64,000 bases of DNA from Phoenix dactylifera (Eukaryota; Streptophyta; Magnoliopsida; Arecales; Arecaceae). The stretch's first letter is position 1. Each line of letters begins with the position of its first letter. A program made the position numbers and the translations under genes. The DNA is taken from contig NC_052395.1 of NCBI RefSeq assembly GCF_009389715.1, positions 17,648,229 to 17,712,228 of the forward strand, given 5' to 3'. Below, one piece after another: positions 46,901-59,577 of the stretch. The notes below the pieces were generated by a model that did no database searches, was not told the DNA's origin, and saw only the letters and a program-made list of their open reading frames with translations.

Positions 46901-49900
46901 TCTCAGATCTTTTAATGTACCTCTGATGGTATTGGGTGGTGGAGGTTATACTATTAGGAATGTTGCTCGCTGCTGGTGCTATGAGGTCTGTTACATATTT
47001 GTAATTTTTAAGCATCACTGTAATTTGAGATGGTTATAAAATGTTATATGGTACCATGGTGCAGACAGCTGTTGCAGTTGGAGTGGAACCTGATAATAAG
47101 TTGCCGTACAATGAATATTATGAGTACTTTGGTCCTGACTATAATCTTCATATTGAACCAAAAAACATAGAGAATCAGAACTCTCCACAAGATCTCGAGA
47201 CAATGAGGTAATTGTTAACCATACGTTCATCTGATTATTTCATTTATATTTCTTGATGTTGTTATGAAAAATGTATATTTATGATTTTTAATAACTGAAT
47301 TCTTTTCTTGACTAGTTTTGATATGTATATGGTTTCTGAGAGGATATAATCTTTCTTGAATGTTGTTGACAGTATGTCAAATAATATGCAGTGTAACATT
47401 TCAATAGGTTATCAAATTGGTTCATGTGATGCTATGGTGTACTACATTTTTGTTGCAAAAAAGTTGGCAATAAATACTATACTGATCCAAAAGTTATAAC
47501 CGCATGAGAAGTTTGCTAATGGAAAGATGTTGTTCAAAAACAACATGTTGAACTTCCGTTCCCACTTTGTATTATGGAAAACAGCATTTAGTTGCTTAAG
47601 CATCAGTGAGATTTCTTGTTTATATCTGAATGATTTGTTTACTTTTCACCATGAGTTAACTTACTGAAATTCAGTTACTCAGAGTAGCCATGCATACTGG
47701 CCATTCCATGACTGTTTTTTTCTCCATTCTTTTTTCCTTGCATTTACTTTGTAGGAAACAAATATATGTAATTTGATATCATGCCTTTTCTGCATTGATT
47801 GGTTTATGACATTCCAGGAATGTTTTGTTGGAGCACCTTTCGAAGATACAGCATGTTCCAAGTGTACAGTTTCAGGCCAGACCTCCAGATGCAGAAACTC
47901 CTGAGGAGGTAGTCCCCCCTGCTGCAACCAAATTTACTTGCATCCTTTTACCTTTACGTTTTTAAATGATTCTACATGACTCGAAGAACTTGCTTTAATG
48001 TAGGAAGATGAGGATATGGATCGCAGGCCGCAACGTCAACTATGGAGTGGTGAATGTTATGATTCTGAACCAGAAGAGGGCAAAAGGCCTCAACATGGAC
48101 ATTCTAGCTTAAGCGATATATCTGCAGCGCACTCTGATAATATGGTAACTGCAACTACTTATTAAACTTTAATTTGAACAAATCTGATATGATGTTTTTT
48201 GTGTTTTCTTCACTAAGCAAATTCATCAATGGAACTTTTAGCATGTGTTCTTTTTCATCTTTTTGTTAACATTGGTGTTCTATGTCAAGAAGCCAACATG
48301 AAATTATATCCACGATAGTGACAAACAACCTGGGATTTTAAGCTACACCTTGTCAATAAGGTATTGCTCTATCATATGCAACGTGAGAACGGTAAAACAC
48401 AAGTGATATGCATACGTGCATTATGCACCAATATGCGTTAGCATCTTCAACATCTTTTAATATGAATTGTTGTCATCTTTGCTATAGCAGCAAAGATATC
48501 ATCGAGGTAATGGTTTGCAATAACTTGATAAGCTTTACAGTGATTTATCGAACCATTGAAGCATCCATAACTTTCTTGATCCACTTTCCAAATCATGGGA
48601 ACCTTATAAGTAACTACGATGAATTCTGTAGTGCTGTGTTGAACTGTCAAGGTGGCTTTAACCATCTTGAGTTTCTTCCCTGCTGATAGGGATCTTGTGG
48701 GAAGAGAATATCTCATCTGCATGTATTATGAATGCCTCAGTATCAGTAACTTGCCTTTAGTAATTAGAATCTTTTACCAGTGGCACCATGTCCCTTTTTC
48801 ATGTCTTGCTTCTGCTCTTGCACCTGCTTCCTCATTTTTTTACCTTATTTAAAATGAGCAGTAGGAACATTAACCAGTCCAATAAGAATTGTGCTATCAT
48901 TATATTATTATTTCTCTTCAGGTTTCTATTGCATTTGCTGATACCATCTCAATTGCTTCCTCAATTAATTCAACTTCAATGTCTCTCCCTTCTATATTTT
49001 TGGCATATCTACTTGTACATGATCATTTTTACCACATATCTAGTGTGTTTGGACACTCTTTATTATCCAGCAGAAAGTTACACAACATTCTGTGCCTTAT
49101 TTGCATCGGTCTCTTAACTCCTTAAAAGTTGCTTGGTATTAAATCTACCAATTCTAATTCTATTAGAGATGCTAACATCTATCTCTCCATTCTTTTGGTA
49201 TGATATTTTGAGATACTGAAACTGTTTTCACCTCATGCCTATGGCCTTTGATCACCTCATCTGTTCTTTCCCAATAACTGTATATTTTCTATTAGTACTA
49301 GGCCCCTATCCCAAATTTATTCCTCCATAGTTTCATTTTTGCATTCAACATTATCCTTATCTCATCATTTGATACTTCATTATCTGCAAATTGTATACAC
49401 TATGCTGTCAACTTCCAAATAAGACTAGTAGGTCTAGGACATTGTGCTTAATTCTTACTCTTGGTTTAGGCCTAGATGATTATGAATATGATAATGGTTT
49501 GGGCCAACCATCACCATGATCGGAGTTTCTTGACATGTGATGGTTACATCACACACCACCATACATGTGCTTGAAATTTCAATGAAACATCTGCCTGCAT
49601 GCTTCTTCTTGAATGCCCGCCAAATTACCTCATGGTTTATTCTGTTATTTACTTTCTCCAAATTGGTGATTGAAGGATGGGCATGAAAATATTTCGAACT
49701 AGAAGCAGGACTTTAGTGGCCTGTATTTTATCCAAGGTAGAAAGGGGACATGGTGTTCTAGAACATGTAAAAATCATGAGGGGAGTTTCAAATTGCCATT
49801 GATGATTATTAAGTTGTAGAATACCACCTTTGTTATTTCATTGATATTTTACCATGTCTGTCTACCTTTAGCTCTCTGGGAAATTATGTTATGTTTCCTA

Positions 49901-51320
49901 TGTGTTTTGCCATATTAGAATGCTTACCGGATCACCGAGCACTGGGATTTTCAATCGATGCATTTTCATCAACTGCAGAGTCAAGGCGGGAAAGAACTAA
50001 ATCCAGAATTGTAGAATATAGTGCTGCAGTTAATTGATAATGATTAATAACCTGGAAAAATTCTATTTATTACTTCAGATATCAATGCCTTTTGCTAGCC
50101 AATTGTAGAAATCTCATAATGACTCATCCAACTCAGGTTTTTATCATCCTGGTACCTCCAATGAGTCCAATTATCTGCTAGCTAGACATTCTGCCAATTC
50201 ATGATTTAACTTGGTCTTCTTCCTCTCCACCTTTCTTCTTGTCCATTATTGAGATGAAGGAGAGACAATCAAGATGTAGAAGAAACAAACTGATTGTACA
50301 TAGGAGATTTAGTCGAACAAAACTATTTTTGGGTTTTCTACCCCAAGAAAAAATAGGAACACAGTTTAAGACAACTTTTTTCAATGTTGTTTAGCAGTCA
50401 GAGAATATCTAGTTCATCTTCTGGTTTGTTTTAAGCCAAGGTTTTAAATATCGGTGCCGAACCCATGCTGTTTTTTCATTGGATGGTACGGTGTCAGGAC
50501 GGCACCAGTTTCAATGGTACATACTGAAACTGAAGACATTAAAAAGAATAAAAAAAACCATTAATACCAATCAGTATGGTCGATACAATATCACTGGTGT
50601 GCACTGGTGCAGACAGGAACAGCCAGTACATATGGTACAGACTGTTTCAGTGCCCCAGCATCCGTACTGATGCTGGACTCGCATTGAAACGGTGCAGTGG
50701 TACCATCCCATTTAGGCAGTTCTAGATCATCCATGTTTCAATAAGTTATTGGGGTTAGAGTGGCTTTAAACTCATGACCTCAAGCTTCCTATGAAAGTTC
50801 TTTTGGTTATACAAGCTCCTGAAATATCTTTTTCTCCCGGAGGCAACTAGGTCAGTGGGTTGGGTCTGATACTGTGACCACGGCCTCAAGCATCTGAACT
50901 ATCTGATGTTCATAGATTAGCATGGTCCTCAAGAGATGGCCTATGTAGAAGGCCTCTTTTCGTTCCCCCAAAAGACAATGTTGTCTCAACAATGTCTGTG
51001 GTGGACTTTCTGAGGAAATGTGAAAGAGCTCGATGGTGATGTTTATGACTTGGTGAAGTCATCTGACTGCTTTGCTACTCTATTGATGCATTTGATTTCA
51101 TGATAAAGTGGTTGTAATCTACCAAAATTTACAAATTAACCTTACTATCCTAGAAAGAAATGGCCCTTGCAGAAATTTCTTGTTCAGCTCATAAGGAACT
51201 CTGTTATGTTGTGTTTGTGACCACTTGGTACCCTTGCATGTCTATTTGAAATTTAAACTTCAGCTTTAGTTTCAGGGGCAAAAACTTGTTCATGATGCAG
51301 GACCGGCTATAAAAATTTGA
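43965..51320 (+). CDS. HDA6: Class I (RPD3-type) histone deacetylase, HDA6-like; last exon uncertain
   Basis: Five exons are firm: 43965-44555, 46545-46985, 47065-47207, 47818-47908 and 48004-48144, giving 469 residues. The product removes acetyl groups from histone lysines in the nucleus and in Arabidopsis HDA6 silences repeats and rRNA genes. [20 protein letters not shown] starts the catalytic domain at residue 35. His169/His170 (GLHHAKK), the zinc ligands Asp205 and His207 (DIDVHHGDG) and Asp293 (CGADS), and Tyr332 (GGGGYT) are all present. The tail ([10 protein letters not shown]) is HDA6-like. A run of Ala-Pro at residues 108-115, from CCCCGC repeats, is an insertion. The last exon has three options in phase: 49979-50014 ([11 protein letters not shown]), 51276-51320 ([14 protein letters not shown], best acceptor) or 51301-51312 (DRL). 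The span given uses the second. The 5' UTR is CT-rich (43837-43863). Confidence 0.92.
44740..44920. repeat. Small direct duplication in HDA6-like intron 1
   Basis: TATGGCACTAGG occurs at about 44800 and again at about 44873. Each is followed by AGGGTTTRTCYAATCCCTTC and a CGTTTAAGTA word. It is noncoding and intronic. Confidence 0.6.
50440..50720 (+). repeat. GGTACC-type dispersed repeat, copy 4 (HDA6-like gene, intron or 3' part)
   Basis: Starts GGTTTTAAATATCGGTGCCG and runs through GGTACGGTGTC, ACGGCACCAGTTTC, AATGGTACATACTG and ACGGTGCAGTGGTACC. The wording and spacing resemble copies 1 and 2, but the match is looser. It is noncoding. Confidence 0.4.
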
Positions 51321-51561
51321 AGCAGCTGAGCAAGCCAATTACCGTCTGTCAAGGATCTACAGCAAAAAAGAATATGGACAAAGTTATTCTTGCCTTAGTG
51401 GCCTTCATCTATGAGATCATCATTACAATTGTGTACTTATCTGCTTTGTTGTATCCGGAAAGACGAAATACACTGATGTTCAGCGGTAGGAGGCTGTCAA
51501 TTCTTTCTGCAGTTGAGGTATGTGTCTGGTCTGGAGAAATTGTTGTGCTATTGCATCGTGC

Positions 51562-51589
51562 ACCCACCCCCCACCCCCCACCCCCTTCT
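51562..51589. other. C-rich i-motif / G-quadruplex-type tract
   Basis: CACCCACCCCCCACCCCCCA is followed by CCCCC. On the minus strand this is four or more G runs with one- or two-base loops. It would lie in the 3' UTR of the HDA6-like gene if the 51276 exon is right. Structure is predicted from pattern only. Confidence 0.55.
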
Positions 51590-52400
51590 TAAAAAAGAGA
51601 GAGAAGAGAACAGTAAATGGAAAATAAACTCGTGCATGTAATGTAGAAGTTGAAATGCATAGATTCTCTCGTCATTGCTCCTTTTCTGTGATGTTAAACT
51701 ACGGGTGCTGTAGTGGCAACTTGGATTGATCCTTTATCCCTTTATTCTCTTGCAAAGGGAGCACTATTCCAAGTTTGCAGGTAGGAGGATGTAGAAACAG
51801 TTGGTAGTCTCTTCTGTGCTTAGGTCTAAAGCACAGCCCATTTGATCATTTTAGTCCTGCTTTTTGAAGCCTAATTGAATTCTAAGCATCCCATCCCTCC
51901 TATCTTAGGAGTAGGCTAGTCATGTAGGGCTGGAGGAGCGAGCGATCCCGACATATTAAAGAGTCGAGTATTATTTATATATGAGGAAATGACCCTTGGT
52001 CTGGGGTCCCTTTGGACCTGTCAGGTTTTTTCGCTCCTTGCTCCAGGTCTGTATGTATTATCACCAGACTTGAGCCTTTTAATTCCTCCTCCCTTTCTTT
52101 TCTTTTCTTCATTATTTTTTCCATTTCCCCGTACAAGGTACGATGGATAGTTATTCCATGATTTACTCGTGAGATTCATGATTTTTTTATAAATTGTTCG
52201 TGATCTGTCTGCAAACTAGCAAATAATTCAAGAATAATTCCAATAACTCTTTTTGCGGACCGACTATCTCAATTTGATTAACGAACAGAAGAAAAAAAAG
52301 AAAAAAACTTTTATTTACAAAACAAACAAATAAAAAAAAAAACTATACGAACATATATATCTCGACAAACAAAAAAGGTCGAATGGGGCTCTGTTCTGCA

Positions 52401-53771
52401 TCATTTCTCTAGCTCTTGCTTGCACAGAGGACAAGAAGATATGATTCTCAGCCATTGATCGACACACCTCAGATGGAAAAGATGCGAGCACGGCAGCTGC
52501 CTCACCTCCTCTCTGTCTCCGTACTTGGCCAGACATATGCAGCAGCACTCCTGCCCACACAAGAAAATCGAAGAACATCATCAAACAGTAGTAATACAGA
52601 CCTGCGGATAAGGTTCCAATTTGATGCTCCAAACAGTGTTTGGCAGTCATCTGACTTACTGGGTTCTCGCTTGCAGTCCCAGTCATAGGCTCTACTTTCT
52701 TGAACTGCCAATGAGGCAGCCTCGATATCTGATCATCTGAGGCTCCTCGGTCGGCAGAGGCCAAGTTCATGTTGTATCCCAAGGTGCTGCTTATGAACGG
52801 GACGCAGCAGCAGAGCAGCACAAACAGCAGGAAGGGGAAGGAGTAGACGATAGCATTCCAAGCAAGCAGCGTCAGGCAAAGGACATGCAGCTTCGGTGCT
52901 CTGTCGAAGGACCCATGCCGGGAGTCGAAGATCCATACGTTGCCCATCACGAACCATATCGCAAAAAATAGCTCGAGGAGCGTCCTGGACTTGTTCATCA
53001 GATGAGAACTTCTGGTACACATACATGATGGCAGATTTGTTGGCATAAAGTTGGGCCGAATCAAATAAGAAGTTTTCCTTCATTGGTGGATGGAGAGATT
53101 ACCTCGATTCCTCGGCGCTCATCTGCTGTTCTAAATCAGTGACGACGTTGCTGATGTTGGAGTGGCGGTAGCGCCAATATAGAAGGGGAAGGCTGAGGAG
53201 ATTCCCAAGGTTGTACCCGGCCAGCCAGCTTCTGAGGGGCCAAACTGGGTTCTCCTTGTGAGATACGGCCATTGTAACCGTGATGACAACCATCTGGAAT
53301 ACCAGAACTATGGACTCGAGGGCCAACCATGGCTTGGAATTGAATGGGTTCGAGACTAAATCGGACCTCGACCCGTTCTGATACTGAAAGACTCTTCTCA
53401 GGAAGCTGAACCATCTGGCTCTGGATATCCTCATAACCATCCTCATTAGGAATGCGAGAGGCAGAGCTCGGGGTGCATTCTGGTGACCCTCGACGATCGG
53501 CATATGGCCTTCTCTGGCGAGAGATGGCGTATATGTGGGTGGGAAATAGTAACGGGTGTTCATCCAGATAACCCAAGGACCACCACCAATAAATTCTAAG
53601 TTTTCTACAGAAGGTTGGCTAGGAATCACTCAAAATTTCCATCTCTCCTGAGAACTGCATTGGAGAAAACTACTGATAAGATCAGCCCATAATAATCGCA
53701 GACGTGGAATTACCGGCAGACAGAGATTTTGATGCATTATGGTTCGCTGGTTTGGTTGGACAGCTTGACAT
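52401..53771 (-). CDS. Membrane-bound RING-H2 E3 ubiquitin ligase (At1g80400-like)
   Basis: Four minus-strand exons are proposed: 53771-53714, 53604-53103, 53011-52660 and 52550-52401, giving 353 residues. The last three are well supported; the first (MSSCPTKPANHNASKS...) is inferred from a phase-matched donor and acceptor, and otherwise ATG 53563 would start a 320-residue protein. Conserved text includes ALPLAFLMRMVMRISRARW, NPFNSKPWLALE and HLMNKSRTLLELFFAIWFVM. About four or five membrane helices precede the C-terminal RING-H2: CCICLAKYG, then LPCSHLFHLRC, VDQWL and SCPLC, with all zinc ligands present. The family transfers ubiquitin from an E2 to membrane or nearby targets; the substrate is unknown. 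Family placement rests on the helix region and on the RING lying at the very end (stop 9 codons after the last zinc pair begins). Confidence 0.87.
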
Positions 53772-55540
53772 TTTCGAACTTTGAGACAACCGAGGAATTG
53801 GGACCGCTAAAATAATCCTTCCTTGGGGTAAGAGGTGAAGAGGAATGGAACTGACGAATTCTTCTACGGCGAGATGAAATATAAATATGCAGATGTGAGT
53901 CCCTTTTAGTTGAAAACTAGTAAAGGTGGGATTGAAGCGAAAGGAAGGTAGGGAGTTGGGCTGAGATGGTGACCAAAAATCTAACAATTTGCTTCGGTTC
54001 CAAGCGTATCAGGGAACTAACCGTTGGCCTAACCATGTCCCTCCACTTCTCTATTTTGTTTATTTGAAAAGCAAACCTTATTTAATTGGTAGCAACCACC
54101 AGCTCTTAGCTTCCTGCATTTGTGGAATCATGGAGGACGTGTGTGGAATCATGGAGGACACAGGGCTGACGAGGATTTTTTTTTTCGTATTAAAACAGAT
54201 GATTCATGCAGTTTCAGTACGGAATAGGCCTAATAAAAGACCTATGGGTTGCCGGTCCAGACTAAATCCATTGAACTCATGAGACAGCCCTTTTTGCTTT
54301 CATGTTGGTAATTTTGGCAGTTTTCATGAATGGAGATGTTTGAGTTAGGTCCAGACTTTGGCAGGTATAGGACAATGAGATCCTATCGCATAATGACAAA
54401 CGTTTTTACGAAATGGTTTGCCACAAAATCTTTCAGAAGGAAAAATACAAAATGATAGAAATCTAATAGGGATTAGTGAGGCATTTGGTATTATAGGAAT
54501 GCGGGTAAACAGGGAACTTTGGTATTCTATTTGATAAGCTCATCGCAATCGAAGGTCATCAATTCAACTTGTAATCAGAAGTAAATTTTTCAAGTCCCAC
54601 CATTTGATTTGTTCTTGGTCCACCACGTTTAAACATATAAATTTTGTGGCCGATGAGCCTGAGTTTTGAGTGCATAAGCTCGTAATCCATGGTTCCACAA
54701 GCAGGTTTCATAACGTGAAACTTTATTTTCCTGACTCAAAAGAAAAAAAAAAATTGAAAAACTTTTGCTTTTCTGAGAAAAATATCTGGATCCGTCAGTT
54801 AAACTGTTCGATAACAGGGTAAAGATACAACATTCAATCCACAGGCAAAAAATGCAGTCCAAAAGAAAATCCAAACGAAAAGGAACAAAATAACACATTT
54901 TCCTTGTTCGCAGATAGGCATGGCTACAGCGTCTGCATTCTTACTGCCGAGTTCGCTCTTCAATAAAATGGACATAATAGACATTTTCCTACATCAAGAG
55001 GACCCTACTTCATACATATAGGACCTTTCTCATTCCCTCGTTCTTTTAACGTACACTTCAGCATCAGCACGAGTTCATCCTTCAATAATATGATACAAAG
55101 CAGCAATACCAGAGTTTTCTGCAGGCATAGCTACCACCAACTAATGCCATATATTGTCCGTGCGAAACCAGTTCTCTAAGGAGTTTACAAAGGTATAGCA
55201 TGCTGAACTTGGCTTACACATCTGCCCGGTGACACAACATAATTCTATACTTTAAAAATGATAAAAACCAATCAAACAGACAATTTTTCCATTGAAAACA
55301 AGGATTGAACTGGGCGTTTCCTGCTATAAATCCCAAAGTACGAACGGCCAACTGGAGAATCAGGTCCGCTGAGATTAATTTTCACAGTTTCCTATTAAAA
55401 AAGAGAAGTTTCGTAACATGGGAACTGTAACTCTGTAAGCCAGAATGCTTTCGATGAATTATTATAGATGGCAAACCCATATTTCCTAATAAAAAAGAGT
55501 GTGAGCATGTGTGGTTGTGTACGAGTGCGAGCATGCATGT

Positions 55541-55640
55541 TGTGCATGTGCACGTGTGTAGGCAAGGGCACAAGTGCTTGCAGATGCATGTGTGCATGTG
55601 CACGTGTGTAGGCAAGTGCACAAGTGCATGCATGCCTGCA
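55541..55640. repeat. Minisatellite, 50-bp unit, two copies
   Basis: TGTGCATGTGCACGTGTGTA begins both copies, at 55541 and 55591, and each continues GGCAAGKGCACAAGTGC. Flanking sequence from about 55500 has similar alternating GT/GC/GCA words. The strong purine-pyrimidine alternation favours Z-DNA. It is noncoding. Confidence 0.8.
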
Positions 55641-57315
55641 TGCTATAGGATGACTTTCTCATGCTAAAACAGCTGAGACGAAAATCAAGAGTAGGAGCTT
55701 AGAGGAAGCAATACCGAGCACGAAGTGCAAGGAGATATTGAAGATACAAGACGTTTGCTGTAGTTTACACCAGAAGCAGCACCAGTGATATTTGATTGAA
55801 ATCTAATGGGAACAAAAGTGGGAGCAGAGACATATAAAAATATATATATATATATTTTAAAAAAAAACTTGGATAAAGATCATTTAAACAAACTTCCCAG
55901 TACAGCAGAATTTGCCTTCTGTAGGAACCACTGTCAAGAGAGTATCGAATAGGCAAAATCAAAGCAGATGGTGTATGAATCTATTTGTGATTATAATTAT
56001 GCCCACATAGGTTTAGAATTGCTACATATAATTCTATTGAATCCAGAAAAAGGTACCAAAGAACTCCATGCACAAAAGCAATTACAACTAACAAGCAAAA
56101 TGACAAGAACCTCATGATATTTATCAGACCATGATATCGGATGCAATTACTTTGGGATCTTCAAGCAAAGCACTAGTCTGATAAGAGTAGCATCTATCAT
56201 AAACATCAACCGACCTTTCCTTGCAAGCATCCCAAACAATTAGGGGCCTTCAGTCAGTGGGGTGCACAGAGCTTTGCAACATATTTATGGTATTGGAAGA
56301 CATAATTATACTAGATTAATATTTTGACAGATTTTTAATGATTTGAACCATGATCATTAAAAGACACTTGGATGAATGGATGCCCATGTCTTTGGACCAA
56401 ATTCACAGTTCTCCATGACTAGTCAAACTAGATGAACATTTTTAACTTATTGACATATTTTTTTGTGCACATTCACTACTTGTAGCATGACTAATATATT
56501 GCATTCACAATTTCCTGAACAAAACGCATTTGCCTCTGTCATATTGATTCTACTAAATTTCTCTATTTCCATGGTCAACTCCCATTGCAGTGCATACATT
56601 TTCTAAAGAAAAAAAATATCCTGATGTAATTTCTCCTCCCATCACTTCACAACAAGCTATACCACTTGTGATCTCTGCCAGAACAAATAGGATAGACATT
56701 AAATGGAGATTTTTGTCATCAAGCTAAACCATGCCCCATCCTCTTATATCACCATTTGATCTCAACTTTTCTCTTATAAGAAATAATCTGCCACCTCGGC
56801 CGCCCTAGAGAGAACACTGGTTCGAAAACTTCTACGGAAAATGGAAAGTTAGGATCTAGAAAGGTAGCAACAGATGGATAGATTGGAAAGTTGAAAATCT
56901 AGGATGATAACAACAGAAGCACAGAGCTCAACTTGTAAAAGATGAGGAGTTCAAAAAGGACCCATAAGGTCATGCAAATTATATAACAGTCAAGGCATAA
57001 ACATAGACAGCCAAGTTAGGAGCCAAGAAACTCAAATTTAACATATCTTCATTCTGAGCGAAAATTAATGCACCTTAATTAGCTACAAGAAGACTCATAA
57101 CTATGATCTAATCTACAAATTCCTCCAAAATATGTATGTACTACATATGTACATACAAACCAACCTACATACATACATACATAAATTTCGTGTTTCCAAT
57201 GGTTCGATTCAGGATAGCATGAAAAAGTGAAGACAGTGAGAACATGTAGGGCAAAAATGAAGGAAAAAATGGAGAGTGAAAAGAGGAAATGAAACAAAAG
57301 GAAGGACGAAAATAG

Positions 57316-57845
57316 AATAAACATAAAAAACTACAAGTTAAATTATCAATAACTTAAACGAGATACTTTTCACAACAAGGAAAAGATTAATAGAAGAAAA
57401 ATCATAAAATCGAGTCCATTATTTAGGTAAGGGAGCAACTGTGAATGTTATCTTCTAATATCTTAAGCCTGGTGAGTTGACAAAATACAAGTGATGCTGA
57501 TATTTGAATTAAGAAAACCAAAGGATATCTCTATGCAGACAAAAATTGGAAGATCTTAAAATAGGAACAGTCCGCTGCTGAATAAACATAAGAAAATGTA
57601 CAAGTTAATTATCAATAACTTAAAGGAGATACTTCTCAAAACAAGGAAAAGATTGACAGAAGAAAGCTCATACAACAGAGTAAATCATTTAGGTAAGGAA
57701 AGTAGATGTTATCTTCTGATATCTTAAGCCTGGTGAGTAGAAAAAAATACAAGTGATGCTGATATCTGAATTAAGAAAACCAAAGGATATCTCTATGCAG
57801 ACAAAAATTAGAACATATTAATGTAGGTACAGCGAGCTGCTGAAC
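57316..57845. repeat. Tandem duplication, about 265-bp unit, two copies
   Basis: AATAAACATAARAAA starts at 57316 and again at 57581. Shared text runs through ATCAATAACTTAAA, GGAAAAGATT, ATTTAGGTAAGG, ATCTTAAGCCTGGTGAGT, ATACAAGTGATGCTGATAT, AACCAAAGGATATCTCTATG and ends near GCTGCTGAA. The copies look about 85-90% alike with small indels. It has no reading frame. Confidence 0.88.
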
Positions 57846-58439
57846 TAAAACTATGAATGCTGCTTAAAGCAATCATGGAGTCTCCTTTAATAACCATAAC
57901 CACAGCCAACAAGTATTGTTCTATCTAATTGGCACAGCTATATATTCTATAAAGCAATCTTCATAAATTGTTCCAATAAAGTGCAAAATCCTAGTTTTAA
58001 GCAGATCAGCCCCAATAAACAAGAAGATAAGTGAAACTAATAGAACTTTAAAAAGAATGATTGGTATCCCTGTTAAAGGGGCAGAATACAAGATGTAGAA
58101 GGTCAAAAATTGAGACTGGGAAATAATCTGCACAAATTAGGAGAGATAAATTGAAGGGCTGTAAATGTAACCCTGACAGTCATGCAGGGAAGTTCAATAG
58201 CTTTCTGGCCATCCAGAGTTCAAAAAATCACATCAAGGAATTCATTATGTAAATGCAGGATAAAAGAGGTATTCAGACTCATACAAGCACAAAAAATACA
58301 AAAGTCATTTTTTGGTTTTAGCTTCCCCCCAACAACACTTTGCTTCTACAGTTTTAAATGGCTAATATTTCACAAGAAGGAATGCTCTTACCATGTCACA
58401 TAGCAAGATATGAAGCATCAGTACTTCAGTAAAGAAGCT

Positions 58440-58730
58440 TTGTTTGTTTTTCTTTTTCTGATAAACCAGAAGGTCAATGACCCAAAGAATATTTACAAGG
58501 AATGTAAATAGCTCCTGCCCATGGTATCATATAATAACAAATGAGAGAAATCATGGTGGAAAGAACAGTTGCTGATGAAATCCATATTTGAATATCTACC
58601 AGAGAGCCAATCTGCAAGATAGTTTGCCTCCCTAAATACTTTTTGGTTAATATGTACTAGATGCTGATACACCTCCAAAACAGCAGGACATGTCTGATAC
58701 TTCCTGTAGTTATCCATCTTTATTTATTTT
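58440..58730 (-). mobile_element. LINE RNase H relic
   Basis: The minus strand from 58717 to 58493 reads YQHLVHINQKVFREANYLAD, then WLSGR and HHDFSHLLLYDTMG. This is the end of a LINE RNase H domain (HVFREGNxVADWLA in the family) plus the short tail that follows it. T-rich sequence at about 58440-58460 may be the worn tail. Only the 3' end remains. Confidence 0.6.
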
Positions 58731-59542
58731 TTTAAAATCTTGTCCAACATAGAAAGGATACATTTGCAATAACCCTAAATACTTTTGGATATTGTTAAGT
58801 TATGGGTCAAGCTGGCTTAGGAAGTAACATCCAAATCTGCAGTTATTTAGAAGGTAAAACCCCCTCTTGACGTCATCACCATTCATGCCCAAGCTGAGAT
58901 AATGCACCTTTAAAGAGTGGAGAGACCTAAAAAACCCAAATAATCTTTAATAGACTAAAGAATTAGTATTTATCATATATATTGACAACCTCAAAATTAT
59001 GGGATATAGTCTCCTCATGGTATAGATCTATCTTGGTACAATAACCACTAACGGATATATCTTCAAAATATTGTTCCAAGGGAAAAAGGATGGGGAAGTG
59101 ATTATTAAAAAGCTTAGCATTTCCTTTACGAGAAGGGAAACAACTGAGTTGTACCTGAATGAGAAAGTGAAAGAGTTGGCTCTAAAGAAAATATTCAGTC
59201 ATTGAAGCATAAAGACAATCTATGCACATAATGGCAATCAACTTTTTGATCCATTTCAATACACAGTCCCCTTGAAGTTTTTTCTATAACACGTGGTCCT
59301 GTTGAAGTTTTCTCTATAACAATCACTCAAATTAAAGTATTGTCGCCAGAAGATGCTGTTGCTCCAGCAGAGATTGTTCATTTGGGCAGATTCTTGCTAC
59401 ATTACTAAATTTATGCCACTGATAATAGGATAGCTAATGGTATAATAAAAGGGCTCATGAGGTCAAGCTAATAGAAACATGAGTCTACTTGGAAAAGAAA
59501 AATGGAGAGAGAAAAAGAAAAACAAGAGATATATCAAGAGGA

Positions 59543-59544
<2 letters not shown>

Positions 59545-59574
<30 letters not shown>
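59545..59574. repeat. (GA)n microsatellite
   Basis: About 15 GA units in a row, noncoding. Confidence 0.9.

Positions 59575-59577
<3 letters not shown>

Noticed and set aside
48447-48722. Minus-strand frame with faint likeness to an LTR-element RNase H ([12 protein letters not shown])
   Set aside because: The likeness is limited to a few residues and the order of motifs does not fit; too weak to annotate.
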